Shown: positions 33,481 to 44,790 of the stretch, piece by piece
Position numbering within the stretch: the stretch's first letter is position 1
Layout: each line of letters opens with the position of its first letter
Assembly (NCBI GenBank): GCA_022376925.1
Contig: JAIOJX010000004.1
Location: forward strand, 4,278,001-4,342,000
DNA: 64,000 bases
From: Tragulus kanchil
Taxonomy: Eukaryota > Chordata > Mammalia > Artiodactyla > Tragulidae
Reading direction: 5' to 3'
The notes under the pieces: generated by a model
Told to the model about the DNA's origin: nothing
Databases searched by the model: none
What the model saw: only the letters and a program-made list of their open reading frames with translations
Made by a program: the position numbers and the translations under genes

Positions 33481-33797
33481 AATGGTAAACTAAACAAGAA
33501 TAATAGTCATTACCATCCTCATCTTTGAGAATTCCCCAGCAGTGGGATTGCATATTGTAGGCTCTTGGCAGATGCCATGGAGTGCTGTCCTACAGGGAGC
33601 ATAAGCCATGTCAGTTCTTTCATGACTCCAAAGGGGCCCAAGCAGTAAGGACAAGTCCCTTCCCAAGCCCCCAGGAATGACCAGCTTCGCAGCCCCATCC
33701 CATAACCAGGCTGACAACCATGGATGCCAAGCCCCCACACACAGCTCTGCTGGGACCTCTACTAAACACTAACGAACTAATTTCATCCTCATAACAG

Positions 33798-33918
33798 GCT
33801 TCCTGGTGGCAAAGAATCCACCTGCAATGCAGGAGACCCCGGTTCAATTCCTGGGTCGGGAACGTCACCTGGAGAAGAGATAGGCTACCCACTCCAGTAT
33901 GCTTGAGTTTCCCTGGTG
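33798..33918 (+). mobile_element. Bov-tA SINE, 5' half
   Basis: 'aggcttcctggtggcaaag' to 'ctacccactccagtatgctt'. The body after the tRNA-like head is truncated. The duplicate is at 34906-35026. Confidence 0.85.
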
Positions 33919-33924
33919 GCCCAT

Positions 33925-34065
33925 TCTCCTAACAGCCCCATGAAGCAGCCACTAGATTATTCCCCATTTTACAGAAGGGAAAACAAAGTCACTGGGAAGC
34001 TTACTGTATATGCAAGATCCCACAGCCAGGAAGTAAAGGCTCAGAGACCCTCACTAAATCATGTT
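33925..34065 (-). mobile_element. MIR SINE relic, antisense
   Basis: 'ccccattttacagaaggg', then 'gatcccacagccaggaag', the usual antisense MIR landmarks. The duplicate is at 35033-35173. Confidence 0.7.
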
Positions 34066-34905
34066 CTTCCCCCGCTACTTTCATGACTGTCCTGGGCCTG
34101 CCACCTCAAGAAACCAAAAGAGGTTTAGAGTGACCATGTCAAGTTTCTTTCATGTTTTCCCTCTTTACAGTGTGGGTCTTCCTGAGCTTTGATCTCAGTT
34201 TGAATTCCAGCTTTGACCCTTCAGTGCCTGAACATCTTTGGATGAATATCCTTGGATCCTGAGTGTTTGGTATCCAATGAATATTGATTATGACATCTTT
34301 TTTTCTGGACCTCAGTTTTCTCAGTTACACAGTGAGGTTCCTGATACATTCCTTGAGATTTCAGGTGTCCTACTGATGTCCCTCATTCTTATTTTACACT
34401 TGTCACCAACTTATGTCACATTATGCCTCCTGACGTGAAGTGCCGACTCACTGGAAATGACCCTGATTCCTTGATTTCCCACTTGCCTAGCCAGCTCCTA
34501 CAGTTGTGTAAGCCAGTTCTTTGCTGTAGATCTCTTAATAGGTCTCTCCTACTCATTCTGTTTCTCTGGCTGAACTCTCACTCTTGCAAATGGTAAACTA
34601 AACAAGAATAATAGTCATTACCATCCTCATCTTTGAGAATTCCCCAGCAGTGGGATTGCATATTGTAGGCTCTTGGCAGATGCCATGGAGTGCTGTCCTA
34701 CAGGGAGCATAAGCCATGTCAGTTCTTTCATGACTCCAAAGGGGCCCAAGCAGTAAGGACAAGTCCCTTCCCAAGCCCCCAGGAATGACCAGCTTCGCAG
34801 CCCCATCCCATAACCAGGCTGACAACCATGGATGCCAAGCCCCCACACACAGCTCTGCTGGGACCTCTACTAAACACTAACGAACTAATTTCATCCTCAT
34901 AACAG

Positions 34906-35026
34906 GCTTCCTGGTGGCAAAGAATCCACCTGCAATGCAGGAGACCCCGGTTCAATTCCTGGGTCGGGAACGTCACCTGGAGAAGAGATAGGCTACCCAC
35001 TCCAGTATGCTTGAGTTTCCCTGGTG
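34906..35026 (+). mobile_element. Bov-tA 5' half (duplicate of 33798-33918)
   Basis: Copy made by duplication I. Confidence 0.85.
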
Positions 35027-35572
35027 GCCCATTCTCCTAACAGCCCCATGAAGCAGCCACTAGATTATTCCCCATTTTACAGAAGGGAAAACAAAGTCAC
35101 TGGGAAGCTTACTGTATATGCAAGATCCCACAGCCAGGAAGTAAAGGCTCAGAGACCCTCACTAAATCATGTTCTTCCCCCGCTACTTTCATGACTGTCC
35201 TGGGCCTGCCACCTCAAGAAACCAAAAGAGGTTTAGAGTGACCATGTCAAGTTTCTTTCATGTTTTCCCTCTTTACAGTGTGGGTCTTCCTGAGCTTTGA
35301 TCTCAGTTTGAATTCCAGCTTTGACCCTTCAGTGCCTGAACATCTTTGGATGAATATCCTTGGATCCTGAGTGTTTGGTATCCAATGAATATTGATTATG
35401 ACATCTTTTTTTCTGGACCTCAGTTTTCTCAGTTACACAGTGAGGTTCCTGATACATTCCTTGAGATTTCAGGTGTCCTACTGATGTCCCTCATTCTTAT
35501 TTTACACTTGTCACCAACTTATGTCACATTATGCCTCCTGACGTGAAGTGCCGACTCACTGGAAATGACCCT

Positions 35573-35766
35573 GATGCTGGGAGAGAGTAAAGGCAAAAGA
35601 AGAACGGGGCGGCAGAGGATGAGATGTTAGACAGCATTACCGACTCAATGGACTTGAACTGGAGCAGCCCCCGGGACATGGATTTGAGTGAAGGACAGGG
35701 GAGCCTGGCACGCTGCAGTCCAGGGGGTCACAAAGAGTTGGACACGACTGAGCGACTGAACAACAG
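35573..35766 (+). mobile_element. BovB (RTE) LINE 3' end
   Basis: 'gatgctgggagagagtaaag', 'gacagcattaccgactcaat' and 'gttggacacgactgagcgac' are the 3' end of BovB, the ruminant RTE LINE known for horizontal transfer between reptiles and ruminants. It is 5'-truncated with no reverse-transcriptase sequence left. The duplicate is at 36654-36847. Confidence 0.85.
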
Positions 35767-35984
35767 CTATGTACTTATATATACAGTCTCCCCTCGTGCT
35801 ACCCCTCCCCTCCCTCCTGTGTGGGTGGAAACAGAGGAAAAGGCAGCCTGAGAAAGGGAGGGAGATGTGGTACAGAGAGGAGGGGGCCGAGGCCAGGACG
35901 TCTGCTCTTGCCTCTTCCCTCAGTGTTGTGCTGGAGACTCTAACCAGGACAACCACACAAGAAAAAGAGATAAAAGGCATCCAG

Positions 35985-36323
35985 ACATAAAGCTTATCTC
36001 CTTTTTGCAAATGACATGATATTGTATATAGACTGGACTAAGGAATCCACTAAAAAACCATTAGAACTAATACATGTGTTTAGCAAGTTTGCAGGACACA
36101 AGTTCATTACACCAAAACCACCTGTATTTCTATACATTTGCAATGAACAATCTGAAGATGATATTAAGAAAACAATTCTATTCATGACAGCATCCAAAAG
36201 AATAAAATACATACAAAAAATTTAACAAAAGAAATGCAAAATTCATCTCCGAAATAAAACATTGTTGAATTAAACTAAAGGTCACAATAAATGGAAAAAC
36301 GTCAGGTATTCATTTGAAGACTC
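35985..36323 (+). pseudogene. L1 ORF2 reverse-transcriptase fragment
   Basis: A 69-codon open stretch from 36016 reads like the L1 ORF2 region just after the catalytic loop. The motif itself (36004-36018) is FANDM in place of FADDM, so the first catalytic Asp is Asn. No upstream reverse-transcriptase or endonuclease sequence precedes it. The element continues after duplication J at 37411-37436 and, beyond a SINE, at 37601-37935. It cannot encode an active enzyme. Confidence 0.8.
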
Positions 36324-36653
36324 CATGTCAAGTTTCTTTCATGTTTTCCCTCTTTACAGTGTGGGTCTTCCTGAGCTTTGATCTCAGTTTGAATTCCAGC
36401 TTTGACCCTTCAGTGCCTGAACATCTTTGGATGAATATCCTTGGATCCTGAGTGTTTGGTATCCAATGAATATTGATTATGACATCTTTTTTTCTGGACC
36501 TCAGTTTTCTCAGTTACACAGTGAGGTTCCTGATACATTCCTTGAGATTTCAGGTGTCCTACTGATGTCCCTCATTCTTATTTTACACTTGTCACCAACT
36601 TATGTCACATTATGCCTCCTGACGTGAAGTGCCGACTCACTGGAAATGACCCT

Positions 36654-36847
36654 GATGCTGGGAGAGAGTAAAGGCAAAAGAAGAACGGGGCGGCAGAGGA
36701 TGAGATGTTAGACAGCATTACCGACTCAATGGACTTGAACTGGAGCAGCCCCCGGGACATGGATTTGAGTGAAGGACAGGGGAGCCTGGCACGCTGCAGT
36801 CCAGGGGGTCACAAAGAGTTGGACACGACTGAGCGACTGAACAACAG
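36654..36847 (+). mobile_element. BovB 3' end (duplicate of 35573-35766)
   Basis: Copy made by duplication J. No differences seen. Confidence 0.85.
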
Positions 36848-37065
36848 CTATGTACTTATATATACAGTCTCCCCTCGTGCTACCCCTCCCCTCCCTCCTG
36901 TGTGGGTGGAAACAGAGGAAAAGGCAGCCTGAGAAAGGGAGGGAGATGTGGTACAGAGAGGAGGGGGCCGAGGCCAGGACGTCTGCTCTTGCCTCTTCCC
37001 TCAGTGTTGTGCTGGAGACTCTAACCAGGACAACCACACAAGAAAAAGAGATAAAAGGCATCCAG

Positions 37066-37935
37066 ACATAAAGCTTATCTCCTTTTTGCAAATGACATGA
37101 TATTGTATATAGACTGGACTAAGGAATCCACTAAAAAACCATTAGAACTAATACATGTGTTTAGCAAGTTTGCAGGACACAAGTTCATTACACCAAAACC
37201 ACCTGTATTTCTATACATTTGCAATGAACAATCTGAAGATGATATTAAGAAAACAATTCTATTCATGACAGCATCCAAAAGAATAAAATACATACAAAAA
37301 ATTTAACAAAAGAAATGCAAAATTCATCTCCGAAATAAAACATTGTTGAATTAAACTAAAGGTCACAATAAATGGGAAAACGTCAGGTATTCATGGGTTG
37401 GAAGACTCCATTAACGATATTAAGATAGCAATACTGGGACTTCCCTGGTGGGCCAGTGGCTAAGACTCCATGTTCCTAACACAGGGGGCCCAGTTTCGAT
37501 CCCTGGTCAAGGAACTAGATCCCACATGCTGCAAGCAAGAGTTTGCAAGCTGCAACTAAGACCTAGCTCAGCCAAATAAACAAAAATATTTTTATTTGCT
37601 CCTCAAACTGATCTACAAATTCAATGCAATGTCTCTCAGAATCTCAGTTGACTTCTGTGTGAATTAACAAGCTGATGCTAAAGTTCAAGGGATCCAGACT
37701 AACCAAGACAACTCTGAAAAAATAAGGTAGGAGGCCTCACACTTTCAGATTTAAAAACTTACTACAGAGCAAAGATAATCAGACAGTGTGGTGTCAGTCC
37801 AAGACTAGACATTCAGAGCAATGGAATAGAAGTCAAAATCCAGAAATAAATCCCTACGGCTAGGTTCAACCAATCTTTGACAAGGGTGCCAAGACCATTC
37901 AGTGAGGAAAGAGTAATATTTTCAAGACAAGAAGA
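37066..37935 (+). pseudogene. L1 ORF2 fragment, second copy plus continuation
   Basis: Repeats 35985-36323, then continues the element with 'gatattaagatagcaatact', a SINE insertion (37437-37600), and 'gatctacaaattcaatgcaa', 'gcaatggaatagaagtcaaa' and 'gacaagggtgccaagacc', in L1 ORF2 order. Many stops. Confidence 0.8.
37437..37600 (+). mobile_element. Short CHR-type SINE
   Basis: 'gacttccctggtgggccag' to 'gctcagccaaataaacaaa', interrupting the L1 ORF2 fragment. Confidence 0.88.
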
Positions 37936-37944
37936 ACAAGGAAA

Positions 37945-38088
37945 GAGCTTGGGTTTGGGGATTAGGCACACTCCGCCATTGTCTAGCTGTGCGACTCTGA
38001 GCAAGTGAGTTAATCGCTCTGAGCCTGCATTGTCTCATCTGTTAACACGAGGAGGATGAGAGTGCCCCTCTCATAGGTATGGACGTGG
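37945..38088 (+). mobile_element. MIR SINE relic
   Basis: 'gtctagctgtgcgactctga', 'gagcctgcattgtctcatct' and 'gaggatgagagtgcccctc' match the MIR core and 3' half in order. Confidence 0.75.
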
Positions 38089-39212
38089 GAGACAACCTTA
38101 CGCAAAGTGCGTAGCTTAGATTGGCCCCTTGAGCAAACTGAGGGACAGAGTGGAGGACCAGGGTGGCACATGCTGGTGAGGGTTATGGGCTGGCCCTCAT
38201 CCTGGGCGCCCCTGGGGAACCTCTTTCCCCAGGAAAAGGCAGGGCTGGTAAGGGTTGAATGTGCAGACGCTGCTTGGCAGAGCTCGGCGGGTTGGTAATA
38301 AATGGACAGGAAAGGAGATTCCATTACGCAGGAATGTCTGGGGAGGGGGTAGGGAAGGAGCCGCTCTCTTCCCAGCATCAGCCAGCCCTGGAGCCTTGAT
38401 TGATGTGCCTTGCATCACCGCAGCGATGGGGCCTGGCGGAAGGAGGCCTCTCCGCCACTCACCCCTCTTGGAGCAAGGCCAGCAGCCAGATGTTCCTGGA
38501 CTTTGGGGAGCTGGGATGGGGGCAGGGAGGGCCGGCAGTGGGCCAGGGGGCAGTCACCTAGATGTCGAGCTGCCTCCTTCTCTCTGGCAGCTGGCCTCAG
38601 GTGGTACTGGTCCTGCTGTTGACCTTTGACCAGTAGCCACAAGTCCTTGGGACTTGATGCTATTCAGAATTGGGGATGGGGGTCCTCCCCCATCCTGTCC
38701 TGCTGGGAGAGGCACATAGCTGCCCAGGAAAGAACTTTAAGCTCCAAAGAGAGAAATGTCCCAAGCGTCTGCCCAAGGCTCCTGTATCACTCTGCCCGGA
38801 GCCACAGGGGGAGCTGTGACTGAGGCCTGAGTCCTCTGTGAGGATGGGGGATCCCTGCGAATCCCCTGGATTTACAGCTTAGGGACTGGGTCTGAAGGCA
38901 AATTCTGGGCCTTCAGAAGGAAGGTGATTCCACCAGCATGAAGACAAGACCCAAGGCTTATTGTCTCGTGCTCCTCTCAAGCCCGTGACTGTAGCAAACA
39001 CTTCCACAGCATCATCTCCAGTCTGCTAATAATTTATGTAGTATTACATATATAATCATAAGAGGATAACAGGAAAAAAGATACGCAAGGAACAATAGCA
39101 AAAGAGAATATCACTCCAAGATTCATCATGCAGAATAATTAACTGCCAACACGTTCGTGTAAATTCTGTTACTTATCTTCTAGACCTATTGATACATTTA
39201 TGTCTGCACATT
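38089..39212. other. No recognisable gene or repeat
   Basis: GC-rich until about 38,990, then AT-rich (39,000-39,200). No motif-bearing open frame. Confidence 0.4.
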
Positions 39213-39213
39213 T

Positions 39214-39426
39214 TGGGGCTTTCCTAGTGGCTCAGATGGTAAAGACTCGGCCTGCAATGCAGGAGACCCGGGATCAATCCCTGGTATGGGAAGATTTCTG
39301 GAGAAGGAAATGGCAACCCACTCCAGTCTTCTTGCCTGGAGAATTCCAAGGACAGAGGAGCCTGGAAAGCTACAGTCCATGGGGTTGCAAAGAGCTGGAC
39401 ATGACTGAGTGGCTATCACTTTCACT
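39214..39426 (+). mobile_element. Bov-tA SINE, full length
   Basis: 'ggggctttcctagtggctca' to 'tgactgagtggctatcactt', including the 'cttgcctggagaattccaag' core. It is inserted at the edge of an old antisense L1. Confidence 0.96.
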
Positions 39427-39720
39427 GTGCACATATATCCAAAACGTGAGCTCATCGTAGACATCCAGCTTTGTAGACTGCCTCCCTCCGTTCAGCAGCG
39501 CACGGTGACCTGTCTACTTCCAGGACTGGAGAGCCCCCACAGACTCACTGGGCCCTTCCCCTTGTGCAGATGTCTATGTTCTTGGCTTTGGGTGATTTCC
39601 AAAATTTCCCCAATACAGACAATGCAACCCCGAATGTCTCTGTACCTATACCTTTGTACACAGGTGGATTCTTTCCTTGGGGTAAATTCCAAAAAGTAAA
39701 ATCGGTCGGTTGAGTACTGT
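39427..39720 (-). mobile_element. Old L1 fragment, antisense (tentative)
   Basis: 'ggtgatttccaaaatttccc', 'tctctgtacctatacctttg' and 'ggggtaaattccaaaaagta' resemble the antisense of old L1 (the region usually ending 'gaattgctgggtcaaagg'). Diverged. Confidence 0.5.
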
Positions 39721-40560
39721 GTTATGTTGGGTCTGGGGATGTGTGATGAAACTGGCCTCCTGAAGCCTGAGCCTATCTCACTCACATGCTCGGCTCACCT
39801 GCTTGGTTCCATGTCCCCCGAGCCTGGCCCCCCACTTTGCAGCAAGGTGGCTGATGGTGCTTGCAGCGGCCAGCTGGGGGTCTGTCTTCAGATCCAGAAG
39901 CACATCCTTCCCTGTTGTTCTCGGGAAGGCAGCTGTGGTGGGGGAGTCCTGGATGGAACGGAGGGCCCCTGGGTAAGTCCTGTCTGGTCCTCTCTTGGCC
40001 CCTCTGCAAACGGACGGAGCTGAGTCACAGCTCCCTTCCAGCTCGCAGGGTCTGTGACCCTCAGCCTCTCCACAGGCAGGGACGTCTGTGACTCGGGCAG
40101 GGACTGTGGCAGCCACAAGGGCAGGACATCAGCTCCTGAGCACCCACCCGGGCCCAGGTCTGCGCAGCGACAGGCCTGCTTACCCCTGACAGACACGCGA
40201 GGCCGGGCTGGGTGAGCAGCCCAGCCTCGAGTGAGCCGCCGAGGCAGACTCAGTCTTTTCCCGGGGTCCTCGGGCAGAGGGGTGTGTGACATCTCGGAGG
40301 GGCCGTGACTGCTCAGGGAAGCACTGGATAAGGGGCTGGCCTTAGCGGTGACCTCTCAAGGACTCCTGGAACCCAAGAGTCCCATGGACTGTGGGAATCT
40401 GCATCTTTCATGACATTCCCATACACTCCCCTTTAGCATCAATCACTCCCAACAACACTCCAGGCTTCGCTTTCCTTCACACGTGTACACGCGAGTGTGC
40501 ATACACATGCACACTGAAGTCTGTACTTTCATCGTTTCCCACACTCTGGCTCATGCTTGC
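39721..40560. other. GC-rich unassigned sequence
   Basis: No repeat or exon recognised. Open frames on both strands (up to 134 codons) overlap each other and lack motifs. Confidence 0.4.
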
Positions 40561-40570
40561 TAATGCTTAG

Positions 40571-40772
40571 CTGCTCAGTCATGTCTGACTCTTTGTTGAC
40601 CCCATACACTGCAGCCCACGGGGCTCCTCTGCCCATGGGATTCTCTGGGCAAGAATACTGGAGGGGGTTGCCATGCCCTCCTCCAGAGGGGTCTTCCCCA
40701 CCCAGGGATGGAACCCGGGTCTCCTTCATTGCAGGCAGAGTCTTTACTGTCTAAGCCACCAGGGAAGCCCTG
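40571..40772 (-). mobile_element. Bov-tA SINE, antisense, full length
   Basis: 'ctgctcagtcatgtctgac' to 'ccaccagggaagccctga'. Flanks are taatgcttag at 40561-40570 and 40773-40782, an exact 10-bp target-site duplication. Confidence 0.97.
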
Positions 40773-40821
40773 ATAATGCTTAGACACACAGTAATGCTAA
40801 TAATAAACAATGATATTACTA

Positions 40822-40945
40822 ATACTGACACTGAGCATTCACTCTATACCAGGTGCTTCCCAGGCACTGTGTGATCGTCCCAACAGCAGCGGCACCGTCA
40901 CTCGCCTGCCTGAGGTCACAGAGGAGGCAGGTAGAGGACTCCACC
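40822..40945 (-). mobile_element. MIR SINE relic, antisense
   Basis: 'gagcattcactctataccag', 'gcttcccaggcactgtgtg' and 'tgaggtcacagaggaggc' match MIR read backwards. Confidence 0.65.
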
Positions 40946-41694
40946 CTTGGCACGTAGACTTGCGCGTGCATACACACACACAGAGCAACACGCATACCCA
41001 CGGCCCCTCTCCACCAGCTTGGACACACCTGGCCCTGCCTCGCTGCCTGCCTGCTGCTGTCCTGGCCAGGCTAGGTGCTGGCCACAAAGCCTCTCCCAGC
41101 CCTTGGTACGGTGAACAGACTCGGTTTGTTCCGATTCAGGCAGCTGCAGATGCAGTGAAACCAGGCTGTAAACCGCCTCCTTGGCGTCCCTGAGCTTCCA
41201 GCCCTGAGCTTCTAAACTGGAAAGAGGCAGCGCCACCCGCTCCTGCTGCCTCATCCCTGCGCCCTTTACCTTCCAGCTCTCCCTCTTCCTCCTTTCTCCC
41301 TCCCTCTCCTCTCCCCTCTTTTTCTCCTCCTCTGCTCTCTCAAGCCAGTCCTGGGGACCTGCTGCCTGTGTGCCTGGCATTGAGGTCCACGCTGGGCTAC
41401 GGTGGAGAGGGTCACCCAGGCTCCTGTCCTCCAGGGACTGACCGCCCCTCCAGTCAGGAGGCCCATGGACTTGCTCAGGGTCATACAAGGAGTGAGCGGC
41501 GGCGGGGCCAGGCCTGGGCCAGGAGCCACAGCACCGCCTCTCCCTTTCAGGAGAACTGAGGGGCGTGTGCCTTCCAACACCGAACCCTGCAGGAGCCCAG
41601 GGCAGTCCTAACACTGACTGCAGCTCCAGCGTCCTGGGCGCTGCTCGGCGGCCGTTCTTTCTAAGCCTTCTTTTACCCCACACCCCACCCGAAA
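40946..41694. other. GC-rich unassigned sequence with polypyrimidine tract
   Basis: Includes a long C/T tract at about 41268-41342 and a probable antisense MIR fragment at about 41445-41540. A 279-codon open frame on the - strand (40916-41755) reads through the MIR relics and the purine-rich complement of this tract, giving a Glu/Arg/Lys-rich stretch. I do not regard it as a gene. Confidence 0.4.
41268..41342. repeat. Polypyrimidine tract
   Basis: About 75 bases, nearly all C and T ('ccctcttcctcctttctccc' and similar). Such tracts can form triplex DNA and often cause sequencing trouble. Confidence 0.85.
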
Positions 41695-41800
41695 ACCCAC
41701 TAAGATAGAAACTAGTGTTACCATCTCGCTCCCATTTTACAGATAAGGAAACCAAGGCTTACAGCCAGACAAGACACAAACCTAGGACTGTTTCTTCAAA
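41695..41800 (-). mobile_element. MIR SINE relic, antisense
   Basis: 'cccattttacagataaggaa' and 'accaaggcttacagccagac' are the antisense MIR signature. Confidence 0.65.
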
Positions 41801-41825
41801 ATTCAAGCCTCTCATTAGGCTGCAT

Positions 41826-42554
41826 TCACTGGCTTGAATGAGGAAGACGCCAGAGCGCCAAGCAGGCGAAGGTTCGGGAACTGGGATTTGAGCTGTCTTT
41901 TCAAAGGATAGGGGGCAGGGTCGGAGGGGAGAGGGGCGCATTCTAGGAAGGGAGTGCGGCCTGAACCAAGGGGCTGGCACGGCCCGGAGAGCCCCGGCCC
42001 AACCAGGGGGCAGACCAGTCTGAGGGGTGCTCATGGCCAAGAGAGCCTCACAGACTTCCGTCACCACCTCCTTTCTTGAAGGAGGGCTGACAGGCAAGCC
42101 TGGCCCTGGGCCCTGGTCTGGGGTGCTCTCGGGGACTCTGCCAGGGTTGGCCCTGTGCGGGGCAAAGGTGTCCCCGGTGTCACCAGCTGGGACCCATGGA
42201 GGGAGGAACCAGGAGGCCCCTAGCGGCTCTGCCGCCCCAGAGAGAGACGCTGCTGGGCTGCGCGGGTACCAGGCCCTGACGGTCCTTGGGACACACTAGC
42301 ATCAAGTCCCTGGCCCAGACCAGTGTGCCAGGCAACAGAGCTGAGTGCCAGGCAGAGGCTGGGAATGGAGGAAGGGGAAGGGGATCGCACCTTGCCAGCT
42401 GTTTCCGTCCAGGACTGGCCGCAGTGCTGTGCTCAGCCAGATCCCCAAGTCACGGTTAGAACGGCCCACACTGCAGGAGAAGCAGCAGGCGATTCGGGCA
42501 GAAAGCCTCAACCGCAGCCTGCGGGGTCACCCTTTACCCCTGCTTCCTGTCTCT
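41826..42554. other. GC-rich unassigned sequence
   Basis: No repeat, exon or RNA gene recognised. Confidence 0.4.
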
Positions 42555-42875
42555 GGTTGGTACCGCCTCCTCTTTCAAGTCTCGGCTCCAGTGACCCCTC
42601 CTCAGGGAAGCCTGCCCTGATACCTCCTCCAAGCCCCCCATCACGCTGGAGTGCAGACAGATTCCTCCAGAACAGCCTTTCCAGAACTGGGGCTTCTCCC
42701 AGCAGCGTGGTAATTAAACGCTCATCTGTGGGATTATGTGGTTCATACTGTGTACCTTCTAGCTGCAAACTCTGAGAGGGAAGGAAATGTGTCTGTCCTG
42801 TTCACTGGTGAGTCCACAGGCCCGGCAAACAGTAAAAACCTGTATAGAGTGGTTGAATGAATGGCGGGTGGACAG
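42555..42875 (+). mobile_element. L2 LINE 3' end
   Basis: 'cctcctcagggaagcctgcc', 'ctgcaaactctgagaggg' and 'gtgtctgtcctgttcactgg' occur in L2 order, closing with 'gtggttgaatgaatgg' (about 42851), the characteristic L2 terminus. The 150-codon frame across it is incidental. Confidence 0.85.
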
Positions 42876-42888
42876 GTAGACGGGAGTC

Positions 42889-42945
42889 TGCATGGTTATG
42901 TGGATGGATAGATGGATGCCCTGGACTGGAAGGTCGATGAATGGG
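42889..42945. repeat. Degenerate (GGAT)n microsatellite
   Basis: 'gtggatggatagatggatg' and related units immediately after the L2 end, where L2 elements often carry simple repeats. Confidence 0.7.
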
Positions 42946-43180
42946 CAGGAACAGAGGGACGGTTTGTGGAACCAAAACTCTAGCTTGCTAAAGTCAGGTG
43001 CTTTTTATTTATTATACCATTAGAATGAAACAGCTTGGCATGGTAATTAGAAGGTGCAATTACGGAACTCAATTCCCTCTTAGAAGAGATGGACAGGCTC
43101 AGAAAGGTTTTCCAAGATCACACACAAATCTGGTGACCTAAGTTCATTTTTTAACTGTCATACAAAAACAGTCTCTGAGA

Positions 43181-43496
43181 GCTTCCCTGGTAGTTCAGTG
43201 GTAAAGAGTTCACCCGCCAATGCAGGAGACACAGGTTCGATCCCACGTGCTGCGGAGCAACTAAGCCCGTGAGCCACAACTATGAAGCCTGTGCTCTAGA
43301 GCCTCAGAGCCACAACTACTGACGCCCATGTGCCCTAGAGCCCGAGTTCCACAACAAGAGCAGTCACCGCAACAAGAAGCCTGCTCACCTCAACTAGAAG
43401 AGTAGCTCCCACTCCCTGCAACTAGAGATGAGCCTGTGACAGCAGTGAAAACCCAGAACAGCCAAAAATAAATAAATAAATAAATAATTTAAAACA
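43181..43496 (+). mobile_element. CHR-type long SINE
   Basis: 'gcttccctggtagttcagtg' to 'ccaaaaataaataaataaat'. The 13-bp sequence acagtctctgaga flanks it exactly (43168-43180 and 43497-43509). Confidence 0.95.
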
Positions 43497-43514
43497 ACAG
43501 TCTCTGAGAAAGGG

Positions 43515-43622
43515 GTCTAAGTGGCTTATTCCAGCCCTCTCTCTTCTGTGGGTTCTGTGTGATCTGAGACAAGTCACTGGGCCTCCGTTTTTCCCTCTAA
43601 AAGAAGAGGTTGAACACTCTAG
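43515..43622 (+). mobile_element. MIR SINE relic
   Basis: 'gtgtgatctgagacaagtca' and 'ctgggcctccgtttttccct' match the MIR core. Confidence 0.6.
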
Positions 43623-44494
43623 GCTTACCTTTGCATTGTTGGGAAGGGCCAGACACCTCCCACAAAGCCCAGTGGAGCTGTCAGGGTGGACTCTGAGGCC
43701 CTGGGAGTGTGGGGCGGGAGGCCCCAGGTCTGGGGTTGAGAGGACCAGCCCCCTCTCCCTCTCGAGCCTGCCTGGCCGTCAGCCGTGCTGACTGTGGTTT
43801 CTACTCTCAGGTGTGCTTCTGAGGACTGCAGGTTGTGGAAGGGCCCCCCAGTCCGTACTTGGCTCCACACATCCTGCTTGGAACTTCCGCACCTACATGG
43901 ACACCTGCACCCCGCCCCTAAAGCCGGGAAGAGTGTGTTTTGTCCAGAATCGGCCTTGGGCCACCTGGCGCAGCCTCAGGAAAAGGTACGGCCCCAGTAA
44001 ACAGTGCAACTGGATGCTGAGTAAAAATAAATATCTAGTCTCTGCCACCAGTTCCCTCCCTGGAAGCAAAGAAGGGGCTTTGTGGCTGTGTGTGTGTGTG
44101 TGTTTGTGTGTGTAAGAGAGAAGAGGAGACAGCCCCACGCCCCATAGGTGTGGGGAGGGCTGCAGAGCAAGAAAGGCTGAGGAGGGAAGAGGAGGCTGGG
44201 CAGCCGTCACAGGGGCTCCCGGGGCCATAGAGTCAGGCTGAGGCCCTTGGGCTTTATCCCCTCGAGTAAGGAACCTTTTCTTTAAGGCTTTCACATTATT
44301 TTGGGACACTAAAAGTGTTTACGTTGCACACTCATTGTAAAAAAAAACAAACAAAAAGCAAATACTACAACTGAATGTTTAGGAAAAAATAAATATCTGT
44401 TCTCTGCCGCCAGCTCCCTCCCTAGAAGGCACCCTCACGGCCGGGTCTTTTATGTCCTAGAAGAGAGGTTCTAGGCTACGTTTGTTCAGTGTAC
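43623..44494. other. Unassigned sequence with (GT)n
   Basis: (gt)n at about 44086-44113. 43819-43988 has AG and GT at possible splice positions, but no reading frame I recognise. Otherwise nothing seen. Confidence 0.4.
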
Positions 44495-44790
44495 CTATCC
44501 TTCCATTTTACATAGTGGAAATCTACCTTACTCATTCTGTTGAGTTCTCTGCTTAGCAGATCATTTCTTAGTACAGATCCAAGCTCCACAAGCCATCTGG
44601 CTATGTGGATATTGTGTACTTCAGTACCTAGATCCTACTGATGGACAGTGACATGTCTTCTAACCTTTCATTTACACGAATAGTCCTGCAAGGAAAATGT
44701 ATCCTGTGCCCTATGAGCACAGGGGCTGGTGTATGTTGGGTGAATTCCTAGCCGTGCTGTTGCTGGACCAAAGGATACACGCATTCAGCA
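44495..44790 (-). mobile_element. Old L1 fragment, antisense (tentative)
   Basis: 'tactgatggacagtgacatg', 'gggtgaattcctagccgtg' and 'ctgttgctggaccaaagg' resemble the antisense L1 landmarks 'gatggacatttaggtt' and 'attgctgggtcaaagg'. From 44665 it is repeated in duplication K. Confidence 0.55.

Larger units (their letters stand above)
33372..35575. repeat. Tandem duplication I (unit about 1108 bp)
   Basis: 33372-34467 is repeated at 34480-35575 with about twelve unmatched bases in between. I see no differences inside the body. Its last part (from 34134) is repeated a third time because duplication J overlaps it. Confidence 0.95.
35243..37410. repeat. Tandem duplication J (unit about 1081 bp)
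   Basis: 35243-36323 is repeated at 36324-37410. The end of the first copy has lost 'gggttg' just before the join. The two parents share 'cca' at the breakpoint. It doubles a BovB 3' end and an L1 ORF2 fragment. Confidence 0.95.

Noticed and set aside
43819..43988. Possible exon between 'ctctcag' and 'aaaaggtacgg'
   Set aside because: All candidate frames give unfamiliar peptides, the acceptor tract is weak, and no second exon is visible nearby.
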